12,086 bases of DNA from JBOHBN01 sp050698355 (GCA_050698355.1 JBOHBN010000305.1:1-12086); one strand, 5' to 3'; counted from the first letter of the stretch, positions 1-6,652 are shown. Numbers and translations: made by a program. The notes: generated from the sequence alone by a model not told the origin.

Positions 1-1
1 C

Positions 2-211
2 ACGTCGACCGAGGAGCTTGTCGCTGCTCTGTTCGGCTGGCCGGTGCGTACCTTCGAGGCGGCGGTCAACCCCGACAGGATCGGCCTGCGCTGGGCGATG
101 TTCGCGTACCGCGCCTGGCGGGCGCTGTCGGCACTGGACGACAAGGTGCTGGCGAGGGTGCTGCCGCGGGAGCTGTTCTACAACGTCCTGGTCACCGGCC
201 TGGCGCCGTAA
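2..211 (+). CDS. 3' end of a probable SAM-dependent methyltransferase (partial)
   Basis: An open frame runs in from the left edge and stops at TAA 209-211, giving the last 69 residues of a protein whose start lies outside the window. The tail contains a cluster of aromatic and basic residues (WAMFAYRAWRAL) and ends LPRELFYNVLVTGLAP. This 'LPxxLFYNxLVxxxxP' ending is one I associate with class I SAM-dependent methyltransferases of actinobacteria, but the SAM-binding core is not visible, so the function is a similarity impression only. The reading frame is supported by G/C at almost every third position and by the good fit to a folded C-terminus. It lies 42 nt before the next methyltransferase, in the same orientation, so the two may be co-transcribed. 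Confidence 0.6.
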   Translation, partial: TSTEELVAALFGWPVRTFEAAVNPDRIGLRWAMFAYRAWRALSALDDKVLARVLPRELFYNVLVTGLAP

Positions 212-253
212 ATGCCTTGAGGCGGGAAGCGTACGGCTGCCAGGCTCCCGGTC

Positions 254-985
254 ATGGAGGGATTCGATCCGGCGACGAGCTTCGGCCCCGACGTCGCCCG
301 GCGGTACGACGACGAGTTGCGCGGTGACGAGGCCGAGACCGTCGACTTCCTCGCGCGCCTTGCCGGCAGCGGTCCCGCGCTGGAGCTCGCGATCGGCACC
401 GGCCGGATCGCGCTGCCGCTGCGCGAGCGCGGCATTCGGGTCGACGGGATAGAGCTGTCGCCGGACATGGTCGCCCGCCTCCGCGAGAAGCCCGGCGGCG
501 CGGAGGTGGAGGTGACGATGGGCGACATGGCGCGGGCTTCGGCTCCCGGGCAGGGGTACGCGCTGGCCTACCTCGTCTTCAACACGCTCTACAACATCCT
601 GACGCAGGACGACCAGGTGCGGTGCTTCGAGAACGTCGCCCGGCACCTGGCGCCCGGCGGCGTCTTCGTCGTCGAGGGGAGCGTTCCTCCCGCCGATGCG
701 CCCACGCAGCAGTTCCTCGCCGCCGAGCGCGTCGCGAACGACCAGGTCGTGCTGGACGTGAACCGGTACGACCCGGTCACGCAGCTACTCGACGAACAGC
801 ACGTCACCCTCACGAACGACGGGGTGCGCCTCGGGCCGATCTCGCAGCGGCTGATCTGGCCGAGCGAGATGGACCTGATGGCGCGCATCGCCGGCATGCG
901 GCTCGCCGAGCGCTGGGGCGGTTGGAACGGCGAGCCGTTCGCCGCCGCGGGCCGCCGCCACGTCAGCGTCTACGCGCTCAGCTGA
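254..985 (+). CDS. class I SAM-dependent methyltransferase
   Basis: A 243-residue soluble protein expected to transfer a methyl group from S-adenosylmethionine; the acceptor is unknown. Motif I, the glycine-rich SAM loop, is LELAIGTGRIA (residues 43-53). The acidic residue that would bind the ribose hydroxyls is E67 in GIELS, and GDM (90-92) fits the adenine-contact motif. The segment around 106-140 (LVFNTLYNILTQDDQ then LAPGGVFVVE) matches the usual 'N...L...LxPGGxxxxE' strands of Methyltransf_11/25 folds. The length is normal for the group. No Shine-Dalgarno is visible before ATG 254; a weak CAGGCT (241-246) sits 7 nt upstream at the spacing of a leaderless -10 box. The 3' end overlaps the convergent amidohydrolase gene by 8 bp (978-985). 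The family call is firm, the substrate open. Confidence 0.92.
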   Translation: MEGFDPATSFGPDVARRYDDELRGDEAETVDFLARLAGSGPALELAIGTGRIALPLRERGIRVDGIELSPDMVARLREKPGGAEVEVTMGDMARASAPGQGYALAYLVFNTLYNILTQDDQVRCFENVARHLAPGGVFVVEGSVPPADAPTQQFLAAERVANDQVVLDVNRYDPVTQLLDEQHVTLTNDGVRLGPISQRLIWPSEMDLMARIAGMRLAERWGGWNGEPFAAAGRRHVSVYALS

Positions 986-2198
986 CGAGCCAGCTCCCCG
1001 CGGCCGCGACGAGCGCGCGCACCCCCGTACGCAGGGTGGGCTGGATGACGGGTGCGAACCGGGAGGAATGGTTGCCCGGCACGTCCTCGGCGAGCCTGCC
1101 GGCAGTCTCGGCCGCGGCGTAGGCATCCGGGTCGGCGCCGCCGAAGAACCAGAACACCGAGGGCACGCCGGCCGCGGTGCCGAACCGGCCGAAGTCCTCG
1201 CTGCCGGTCTTCGGGTCGATGCGCAGCACCTGCTCGCTTCCGAGCAGGTCGCCGAGGACGCCCGCCACCCTCTCGGTCTCCTCCGGCGCGTTCCGCGTCA
1301 GCGGGAAGCTGTGGATCGGGGAGATCTCCGGTTTCTTCGGTGAACCGGCGGCGGCCGACTCCGCCTCGGCGATGCGCTCGATCGCGGCGAGCACCTGCGC
1401 CCGCACGGGCTCGGTGAAGGTACGCACGTTGACCTTCAGCTCGGCCTCGTCGGGGATGATGTTCTCCTTCGTGCCACTGTGCAGGCTGCCGACGGTGACG
1501 ACGGCCGTCTCGTTCGGCGGCACTTCGCGCGCCACGATGGTCTGCAGCCGCAGGACGACCGCCGCCGCCAGCACGATCGGGTCGACCGTGGCCTGCGGTC
1601 GCGACCCGTGCCCGCCCCGGCCGAACAGCTGGATCCGCAGGCTGTCTGCCGCTGCCATGAACACGCCGGGCCGTACGGCGACGCTGCCGGCGGGATGGTT
1701 GTCGACGTGCTGGCCCAGCACCACGTCCGGTTTCGGGAACCGGTCGAGGAAGCCGTCATCGAGCATGGTCTGCGCGCCCTGCGACGTCTCCTCGGCCGGC
1801 TGGAAGGCGACGATGAGCGTTCCCCGCCACGCGTCCTGGCGGGCGGCGAACAGCGCGGCCGCACCGAGCAGGCAGGACACGTGCATATCGTGGCCGCACG
1901 CGTGCATGTTCCCGGTGTGCTCGCTCGCGTACGGCAGGCCGGTCTCCTCGTGTACCGGCAACCCGTCCATGTCCGCGCGCAGCACGACGGTCGGCCCCGT
2001 ACCGTTGCGCAGGACACCGACCACGCCGGTGCTGCCGACCTGCGTGGTGACCTCCCAACCCTGGTCGGCCAGCCTGCGCGCGGCCGTGTCCGCGGTCCGG
2101 GTCTCCTGCATGGAGAGCTCGGGATGCGCGTGCAGGTCGCGGTACAGCTCTTCGAGGTCGGGCAGCAGTGCGTCGAGTCCAGCGTGCAGGTCTGTCAT
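978..2198 (-). CDS. M20-family metallo-amidohydrolase (M20D-like)
   Basis: A 406-residue cytosolic metal-dependent amidohydrolase. M20D enzymes hydrolyse N-acyl amino acids and related amides (hippurate, IAA-amino acid and N-acetyl compounds). Visible signatures are DLHAHPELS near residues 21-29, RADMDGLP with the conserved aspartates (74-81), the metal-binding ACGHDMH (100-106; C101, H103, H106), the catalytic/metal glutamate pair AEE (135-137), GQHVDNHPAG (H164), the dimerisation-domain GRGGHGSRP, and a C-terminal GNHSS with the last metal histidine. No signal peptide is seen. ATG 2196-2198 has AGGAG at 2202-2206 on the minus strand, only 3 nt from the start, which is tight. It lies 24 nt downstream of the SDR stop and is very likely in the same transcript. 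The physiological substrate is unknown; the adjacent PanF-like importer suggests an imported carboxylate with an amide bond (inference). Confidence 0.95.
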   Translation of the reverse strand: MTDLHAGLDALLPDLEELYRDLHAHPELSMQETRTADTAARRLADQGWEVTTQVGSTGVVGVLRNGTGPTVVLRADMDGLPVHEETGLPYASEHTGNMHACGHDMHVSCLLGAAALFAARQDAWRGTLIVAFQPAEETSQGAQTMLDDGFLDRFPKPDVVLGQHVDNHPAGSVAVRPGVFMAAADSLRIQLFGRGGHGSRPQATVDPIVLAAAVVLRLQTIVAREVPPNETAVVTVGSLHSGTKENIIPDEAELKVNVRTFTEPVRAQVLAAIERIAEAESAAAGSPKKPEISPIHSFPLTRNAPEETERVAGVLGDLLGSEQVLRIDPKTGSEDFGRFGTAAGVPSVFWFFGGADPDAYAAAETAGRLAEDVPGNHSSRFAPVIQPTLRTGVRALVAAAGSWLVS

Positions 2199-2222
2199 GG
2201 TCTCCTACTCGAATCGTCTACG

Positions 2223-2999
2223 TCAGCTCAGTGGCAGCTTGGCATTACCTGCGCCGGAGCCGCCGTCGACGTGCACGGTCGTACCGGTCATCCAGTCCGA
2301 CTCGCCGGAGCACAGGAAGGCGACGGCGGCGGCGATGTCCTCAGGTTTGCCCGGGCGGGGCCACGGTTGCCCGCCGCTTATCGCCTCCACGTACTCCTCG
2401 CGCAGCGGGTTGACCGCGCTGTCGACCGCGATGAAGCCCGGCGACACGGCGTTGACATGGATACGGTGCGGTGCGAGCTCGAGTGCCAGCGCTCGGGTGA
2501 GCATTACCAGGCCCGCCTTGGACGTGCAGTAGTGGGCCGCGCCGGGACGTGCGCGGTCGGCCGCACCGGAGGCGATGTTGACGATGTGGCCGGGTCGCTC
2601 CTCGGCGACGAGTGCGCGGGCGAACTCCGTGCACAGGGCGAACGGTGCGTCCAGGTTGACCCCGAGCACGCCGTCCCACTCCTCGTCGGTCATGTCGAGC
2701 AGCAGCCTGCTGGGGTAGATGCCGGCGGCGTTGACGAGGATGTCCAGCCCGCCCAGCTGCTCCCACGCGTCGCGCAGGCACGCCCGTGCATCGGCTCGTA
2801 CCCGAAGGTCGGCGGTGATAGCCCGCACGGAGCTTGTCGATGTGCCGAGCTCGCGCGCGACTTGCGTGCATGCCTCCTCGCGGGCGTCGCTGACGGCGAC
2901 GGTGGCGCCTGCGCGGACCATGTGTGCGGCGATCGCGCGGCCGATACCTCCTGCGGCGCCGGTGACGAGTACGCGGCGTCCCGTGAGGTCGTCATTCAT
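2223..2999 (-). CDS. SDR-family NAD(P)-dependent oxidoreductase
   Basis: A 258-residue classical short-chain dehydrogenase/reductase. The Rossmann cofactor motif is TGAAGGIG (13-20). NAAG is at 90-93, and the catalytic tetrad is N115 (VNL), S144, Y157 and K161 (YCTSK). The conserved SPG after the active site (about 186-188) and the C-terminal DGGSGAG are also present. D38 after the second beta strand (VSDAR) favours NAD over NADP. The length is standard. ATG 2997-2999 has no Shine-Dalgarno; on the minus strand TACTAT (3011-3006) ends 6 nt before the ATG, which fits a leaderless transcript. It is the first gene of a minus-strand pair with the M20 amidohydrolase and diverges from the yhdT-symporter pair. 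The likely role is oxidation of an alcohol or hydroxy-acid in the same catabolic route; the exact substrate cannot be read from sequence. Confidence 0.95.
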   Translation of the reverse strand: MNDDLTGRRVLVTGAAGGIGRAIAAHMVRAGATVAVSDAREEACTQVARELGTSTSSVRAITADLRVRADARACLRDAWEQLGGLDILVNAAGIYPSRLLLDMTDEEWDGVLGVNLDAPFALCTEFARALVAEERPGHIVNIASGAADRARPGAAHYCTSKAGLVMLTRALALELAPHRIHVNAVSPGFIAVDSAVNPLREEYVEAISGGQPWPRPGKPEDIAAAVAFLCSGESDWMTGTTVHVDGGSGAGNAKLPLS

Positions 3000-3001
3000 C
3001 G

Positions 3002-3061
3002 GCTCATAGTATCGATCGGCCCCGTCCTAGCGATAAGGGAAGGCCGGTCGATACTATGAGC
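3002..3061. promoter_or_regulatory. 20-bp inverted repeat in the divergent promoter region
   Basis: Two 20-bp arms (3002-3021 and 3042-3061) are reverse complements except for one position (T3016/G3047), separated by a 20-bp spacer. The repeat occupies almost the whole gap between the divergent SDR and yhdT starts and covers the yhdT ATG. Each arm contains ATAGTATCGA or its complement, so mirrored TACTAT boxes face outward (3006-3011 minus, 3052-3057 plus). The position suggests a shared operator for a dimeric regulator controlling both arms. No regulator gene is adjacent; the closest is the Rrf2 gene at 4910. The symmetry is directly visible; the operator role is inference. Confidence 0.7.
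3006..3011 (-). promoter_or_regulatory. candidate -10 box (TACTAT) of the SDR-amidohydrolase transcript
   Basis: On the minus strand TACTAT fits TANNNT, and its end lies 6 nt before the SDR ATG, the spacing expected when transcription starts at the A of the start codon. No convincing -35 is seen 16-19 nt upstream. Confidence 0.5.
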
Positions 3062-3367
3062 AGACACGAACACGACGGCGCAGTCACGTTCGCCGAGGAT
3101 CCCCGGTACGCGGTCTCGTGGCGCGAGCTATGGATATCGGTCGCGTACTGGGCCGGGTTCTCGGCCGCCGTCGTGCTGGTCGCCTGGTTGCTCGGCGGCG
3201 GGAAGAAGGCAACAGAAATCGAGTTCGTCCTCGGCTTCCCCGCCTGGTTCTTCTGGTCGTCCATCGTGTGCAGCCTGGCCTTCAGCATCGTCCCGTACTT
3301 CCTTGTCAAGCGCTGGTTCACCGACATGCCGCTCGGCACGCACGGCGACGGGGGTGAGGACCGGTGA
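3056..3367 (+). CDS. yhdT: YhdT-family (DUF997) small membrane protein
   Basis: A 103-residue protein with two hydrophobic segments, about residues 25-46 and 64-84, joined by a short loop. The FPAWFFW stretch before the second segment and the charged RWFTDMPL after it match the pattern of E. coli YhdT (DUF997), which sits next to panF there too. Its function is not established; its constant pairing with PanF-type symporters suggests an accessory or stabilising subunit. The last codons overlap the symporter GTG as GTGA (3364-3367), so translation is probably coupled. The chosen ATG is the only in-frame ATG/GTG/TTG ahead of the conserved part, but it has no ribosome-binding site at normal distance (a GGGAAGG at 3037-3043 is 12 nt away) and lies inside the inverted repeat. 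Confidence 0.88.
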   Translation: MSRHEHDGAVTFAEDPRYAVSWRELWISVAYWAGFSAAVVLVAWLLGGGKKATEIEFVLGFPAWFFWSSIVCSLAFSIVPYFLVKRWFTDMPLGTHGDGGEDR

Positions 3368-4887
3368 AGTGGCAGGTCATCGTCCCGCTCGTCGTCTACC
3401 TCGTCCTCATGCTCGCGATCGGGTACTTCGCCTTCACACGCCGCAGGACGGCCGCGTCGGGCGCCAAGTCCGAGCAGTACTACCTGGGCGGGCGCTCCAT
3501 CGGCTGGGTGGTGCTCGTGTTCACCCTGCTCGCGTCCGCGGCGAGTGCGGGCACCTTCATCGGTGGCCCCGGTCTCGCGTACAAGGGCGGCTACGGCTGG
3601 GTGCTCGTGTCGATGTTCCAGGTGCCGACCGCGTTCCTCGCGCTGGGAATGCTCGGCAAGAAGTTCTCCATCGTCGCCCGCAAGCTGAACGCGATGACCG
3701 TCCCGGACTTTCTGCGGCACCGGTACGAGAACCCCATCGTGGTCGTCGTCGCCTCGGTCGGTGTGGTGCTCTTCCTGATGGCGTACATGGTTGCGCAGTT
3801 CGTCGGCGGTGCGCGGGTGCTGCAGCCCGTGACGGGGGTCCCGTACACGTGGCTCGTCATCATCTTCGCGGGCGTCGTCGCGATCTATACCTGCTTCGGC
3901 GGGTTCCTCGCCGACGCGTTCAGCGACACGGCGCAGGGCATCATCATGCTGCTCGGCGGTATCGCGCTGTGGATCGCCATCTTCGTCGTCATCGGCGGCA
4001 TGCACCCGGTGTCCCAGACGCTCGTCCACCAGGACCCCGGGCTGCTGACGCTGCCGGGCCCCGGCGGGTTCACGCCCCGGATGATCGCGACCTACTCGCT
4101 GCAGCTCGGCCTTTTCTTCTGCGCGGTACCGCACCTGACGGTCCGGGCGATGAGCTACCGGGACACCGCCGCGATGCACAAGGCCATGTACATCGGGCCG
4201 ATCATCATGACGATCTTCACGTTGGGCTACTTGTGCATCGGCCCGGTCGCGCGGGTCGTGTACCCCGACCTGGACGTCGGCGACCTCGCTGTACCGAAGA
4301 TGATCATCCACGTCCTGCCGGACTGGTTCGCGGGCATGCTGCTCGCTGCCCCGCTCGCGGCCGTGATGTCCACGGTCGACTCGATGATCCTCGTCGTCAG
4401 CTCGGCCATCGTGCGCGACCTGTACAAGAACTACGTCAACCCCAAGCTCTCCGACGGCCGCGCGTCGATCGCGGGCTCGGCGGTCAGCTTCATCCTCGGC
4501 GTCATCGTGCTGGTACTCGCGCTGAACCCACCCGCGTACCTGGAGTACCTGATCATCTTCGCGATCGGCGGTCTGGAAGCGGTGTACTTCGTCCCGCTGC
4601 TGTTCGGCCTGTACTGGAAGCGAGGCAACACGCTCGGGGCGATCCTCGGGATGGTCGGCGGCCTCGGCTGGTACGCGGTCGCGACGCAGCTGGCACCGTC
4701 GATCGCGCTCGGCATGTTCCCCATCGCGACGTCGGCGGCGGTCGCGATCGTGCTCTACGTGCTGGGCAGCTACCTGGGCAGGCCGCCGCGTACCGCCGTA
4801 CTCGTGAAGTTCTGGGGCACGCAGGAGGAGATCGACCGGTGGTGGACCGATCCGTTGCTCATCGGCAGCCCGGGGGAGCGGACCTAG
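3364..4887 (+). CDS. panF: sodium:solute symporter, PanF-like
   Basis: A 507-residue polytopic inner-membrane protein of the SSF family (about 12-13 helices), expected to import a small carboxylate with Na+. The first 120 residues follow E. coli sodium/pantothenate symporter PanF closely: EQYYLGGRSIGW, TFIGGPGLAYK, LGKKFSIVARKLNAMT. Further family marks are YTCFGGFLADAFSDTAQG (175-192), PHLTVRAMSYRD in the middle, and a PLAAVMSTVDSMI segment that corresponds to the sodium-site helix. The start is GTG at 3364, overlapping the yhdT stop. The protein ends in a short soluble tail. The gene symbol is by similarity; with an amidohydrolase and dehydrogenase divergently encoded, the real substrate could be pantothenate or another organic acid or amide. 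Confidence 0.93.
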   Translation: MKWQVIVPLVVYLVLMLAIGYFAFTRRRTAASGAKSEQYYLGGRSIGWVVLVFTLLASAASAGTFIGGPGLAYKGGYGWVLVSMFQVPTAFLALGMLGKKFSIVARKLNAMTVPDFLRHRYENPIVVVVASVGVVLFLMAYMVAQFVGGARVLQPVTGVPYTWLVIIFAGVVAIYTCFGGFLADAFSDTAQGIIMLLGGIALWIAIFVVIGGMHPVSQTLVHQDPGLLTLPGPGGFTPRMIATYSLQLGLFFCAVPHLTVRAMSYRDTAAMHKAMYIGPIIMTIFTLGYLCIGPVARVVYPDLDVGDLAVPKMIIHVLPDWFAGMLLAAPLAAVMSTVDSMILVVSSAIVRDLYKNYVNPKLSDGRASIAGSAVSFILGVIVLVLALNPPAYLEYLIIFAIGGLEAVYFVPLLFGLYWKRGNTLGAILGMVGGLGWYAVATQLAPSIALGMFPIATSAAVAIVLYVLGSYLGRPPRTAVLVKFWGTQEEIDRWWTDPLLIGSPGERT

Positions 4888-4909
4888 CTCTCGCTGGCAC
4901 ACTGCGGTC

Positions 4910-5371
4910 ATGCGGGTTTCGGCCAAGACCGATTACGCGCTGCGCGCCCTCGTCGAGATCGGCCGGCGTGGCGGCGGGGACGTACCCGTCGCGGCGGATG
5001 ACGTCGCGGAGGCGCAGGGCATTCCGCGGGGTTTCCTGCTCGGCATCCTCGGCGACCTGCGCCGCGGTGGGCTGTTGCGCAGCCAGCGCGGGCCCCAGGG
5101 TGGCTGGTTGCTCGCCCGCGCGCCGGAGGAGATCGCGCTCGCCGACGTGATCCGCATCGTGGACGGTCCGCTGGCCAGCGTGCACGGCATGCGCCCGGAG
5201 GCCGCGGAGTACGGGGCGGGCATGGAGGCGCTGCAGCAGGTGTGGATCGCCGTACGCTCCAGCCTCCGCGAGGTGCTGGAGACGCTCACGCTCGCCGATC
5301 TGCTGCGGGGGGAGCTGCCCGCTCGCGTCGCCGCCCGCGTTGACGACGAGGAGGCCTGGCGGCCGCACTGA
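4910..5371 (+). CDS. Rrf2-family transcriptional regulator without cysteines
   Basis: A 153-residue DNA-binding protein. The N-terminus MRVSAKTDYALRALVEI is the typical first helix of Rrf2 proteins (IscR, NsrR, CymR, RsrR). The winged helix-turn-helix spans about residues 26-53 (VAADDVAEAQGIPRGFL), with wing RGPQGGWLLAR (60-70), followed by ALADVIRIVDGP (76-87), a standard Rrf2 segment. The protein contains no cysteine at all, so it cannot hold an iron-sulfur cluster through the three-cysteine ligand set of IscR/NsrR; it may be a CymR-like or ligand-responsive member. It starts 22 nt after the symporter stop with no clear Shine-Dalgarno; CACACT (4898-4903) lies 6 nt before the ATG. Targets may include the nearby dyads at 3002 or 5701; this is inference from proximity. 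Confidence 0.93.
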   Translation: MRVSAKTDYALRALVEIGRRGGGDVPVAADDVAEAQGIPRGFLLGILGDLRRGGLLRSQRGPQGGWLLARAPEEIALADVIRIVDGPLASVHGMRPEAAEYGAGMEALQQVWIAVRSSLREVLETLTLADLLRGELPARVAARVDDEEAWRPH

Positions 5372-5389
5372 CCTCAGGACGCGCCCTAG

Positions 5390-5673
5390 CTACTTCGCCC
5401 ACGCGTCGTCGGTGGGATGGAATCCGAGCCGCCGGCGCGGACCAGCTCCCGTACGCGGCAGTAAGCAAGAGGGCGTCCGCCAGGAAGGGTGCGGCAAGAC
5501 CGCAACCGGCGTGCGGCGCGGACGGTGGCAGCGCCGGTCACGTCGAGATCCGCGATGCCGTGGCCGGGACGGTCCGTGCCGACGATCTGCCACCGGCCGG
5601 CGAGGCGCTCGGTGACGGCGGCGCCGATCCTGCCCGCTGCCCCGGTGATGACCACGCGCCGCTGCTCCGCCAC
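5390..5673 (-). pseudogene. remnant of an NAD-dependent epimerase/dehydratase-type gene
   Basis: On the minus strand a GTG (5673-5671) opens a frame reading VVITGAAGRIGAAVTERL then GTDRPGHGIADLDVT, a clean Rossmann start of an extended-SDR/epimerase protein. After about 50 residues the similarity ends. In a different frame, the last 48 nt before TAG (5392-5390) encode RRRLGFHPTDDAWAK, a typical C-terminus of this family (RxLGxxPxDDAW). Only about 285 nt remain of an expected 750-900, so an internal deletion plus frame change has removed most of the gene. A minus-strand TAGGAT (5687-5682), 8 nt before the GTG, looks like a surviving leaderless promoter. The 398-nt stretch between the Rrf2 gene and the TauE gene holds only this remnant and the promoter/palindrome at 5695-5741; I see no intact gene in it. 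Confidence 0.75.
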
Positions 5674-5694
5674 GGGCGATGATCCTACCGGGCG

Positions 5695-5723
5695 TGGACA
5701 AACTACACTAAGACAATTATGTT
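5695..5723 (+). promoter_or_regulatory. sigma-A-like promoter of the TauE/SafE gene
   Basis: TGGACA (5695-5700) and TATGTT (5718-5723) are separated by exactly 17 bp and match -35 TTGACA and -10 TANNNT well. Transcription would begin near 5730, about 40 nt before ATG 5770. It is the best two-box promoter in the window and is unusually AT-rich for its surroundings. Confidence 0.65.
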
Positions 5724-5741
5724 TATTGTCCTACTGTAGTT
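5701..5741. promoter_or_regulatory. 17-bp imperfect palindrome, probable operator
   Basis: Arms 5701-5717 and 5725-5741 are reverse complements at 15 of 17 positions around a 7-bp centre (inner arms GACAAT and ATTGTC). The palindrome starts right after the -35 box and runs past the -10 box, so a protein bound here would block RNA polymerase. It also lies upstream of the minus-strand box of the decayed epimerase gene, so it may once have controlled a divergent pair. The regulator is not identified. Confidence 0.65.
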
Positions 5742-5757
5742 AATGAGCGCGGAGCCC

Positions 5758-5763
5758 GTGGAG
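5758..5763 (+). promoter_or_regulatory. ribosome-binding site of the TauE/SafE gene
   Basis: GTGGAG lies 6 nt before ATG 5770 and supports this start. This gene, unlike several of its neighbours, appears to have a real leader. Confidence 0.55.
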
Positions 5764-5769
5764 TAGCCG

Positions 5770-6642
5770 ATGCAGACGTTCGTCCTGTTCGCGATCGCCG
5801 GTCTCGTGGCGCAGCTCGTCGACGGCTCGCTCGGCATGGCCTACGGCGTGACCTCGACCACGCTGCTGCTCACCGCCGGGCTGGCTCCGGCCGCGGCGTC
5901 GGCGACCGTGCACCTGGCCGAGATCGGCACCACGCTGATGTCCGGCGCCGCGCACTGGCGGTTCGGCAACGTGGACTGGCGAACGATCGGGTGGATCGCC
6001 GGGCCCGGCGCGTTGGGTGCGTTCCTCGGCGCGCTCCTGCTGTCCTCGCTCCCCGTCGAGGGGTCGACGCCGTGGATCGCGGGCCTGCTCATCGCGCTCG
6101 GCCTGTACGTACTGCTCCGGTTCACCCGGCGCGAACCCGTCCGTACCGCGCGGAAGGTCCGCTCCGCGTTCCTGGTCCCGCTCGGCCTGGTTGCCGGAGC
6201 GATGGACGCCGTCGGCGGTGGCGGGTGGGGTCCCATCGGCACGTCGACGCTGCTGGCGTCAGGCCGGCTCGAGCCGCGCAAGGTCGTCGGGTCGGTCGAC
6301 ACCGCGGAGTTCGCCGTGACGATCGGCGGCTCGGCCGGCTTCCTGGTCGCGCTCTCCAGCGCGGACATCCACCTGCTCGAGGCCGCGGCGCTGCTCGCCG
6401 GTGGGCTGGTCGCCGCCCCGCTGGCCGCCTGGCTCGTACGGGTGCTCCCCACGCGGATCCTCGGCGCCGGCGCGGGTGGGCTGATCGTGCTGACCAATGC
6501 CCGGACGCTGCTCGGCGCGGTGGGCGCGCCCGACCCCTGGCCCGCCGTCACGTACACGGTGGTCATCGCGTCCTGGGCGTGCGCGCTGCTCGTCGCCGTC
6601 CGGCTCACCCGCGGCCGTAAGGCGTGGCCGCAACCCAGGTAA
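5770..6642 (+). CDS. TauE/SafE-family membrane transporter (putative sulfite/sulfonate exporter)
   Basis: A 290-residue integral membrane protein of the TauE/SafE (DUF81) family with about eight hydrophobic segments. The two family half-repeats are visible: DGSLGMAYGVTSTTLL (18-33) and DAVGGGGWGPIGTSTLL (146-162), each followed by a helix with a conserved acidic residue (HLAEIG at 48-53, VDTAEFA at 176-182). A central basic stretch (FTRREPVRTARKVR, 118-131) is the cytoplasmic linker. Members export sulfite, sulfoacetate or other small anions; the substrate here is not readable. It has a well-formed promoter, operator-like palindrome and ribosome-binding site, so it is probably regulated and is the first gene of its transcript. 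Its stop lies in a short hairpin just before the next gene. Confidence 0.92.
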   Translation: MQTFVLFAIAGLVAQLVDGSLGMAYGVTSTTLLLTAGLAPAAASATVHLAEIGTTLMSGAAHWRFGNVDWRTIGWIAGPGALGAFLGALLLSSLPVEGSTPWIAGLLIALGLYVLLRFTRREPVRTARKVRSAFLVPLGLVAGAMDAVGGGGWGPIGTSTLLASGRLEPRKVVGSVDTAEFAVTIGGSAGFLVALSSADIHLLEAAALLAGGLVAAPLAAWLVRVLPTRILGAGAGGLIVLTNARTLLGAVGAPDPWPAVTYTVVIASWACALLVAVRLTRGRKAWPQPR

Positions 6643-6651
6643 AGCCTGGGT
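6633..6651 (+). terminator. short hairpin over the TauE/SafE stop codon
   Basis: ACCCAGG (6633-6639) and CCTGGGT (6645-6651) form a 7-bp stem; the 5-nt loop holds the TAA stop (6640-6642). No T-run follows, so it is at best a weak or Rho-assisted terminator. It could instead tune read-through into the acyltransferase. Confidence 0.35.
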
Positions 6652-6652
6652 C

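Noticed and set aside
1177..3059. Plus-strand open frames (451 and 526 residues) opposite the amidohydrolase and SDR genes
   Set aside because: Both minus-strand genes carry complete catalytic motifs; the opposite frames do not.
3004..4926. 640-residue open frame on the minus strand across the symporter gene
   Set aside because: Its composition is dominated by R, D, E, H and Q, as expected from the complement of a GC-rich membrane-protein gene, and it has no recognisable domain. The plus-strand SSF protein explains the region.
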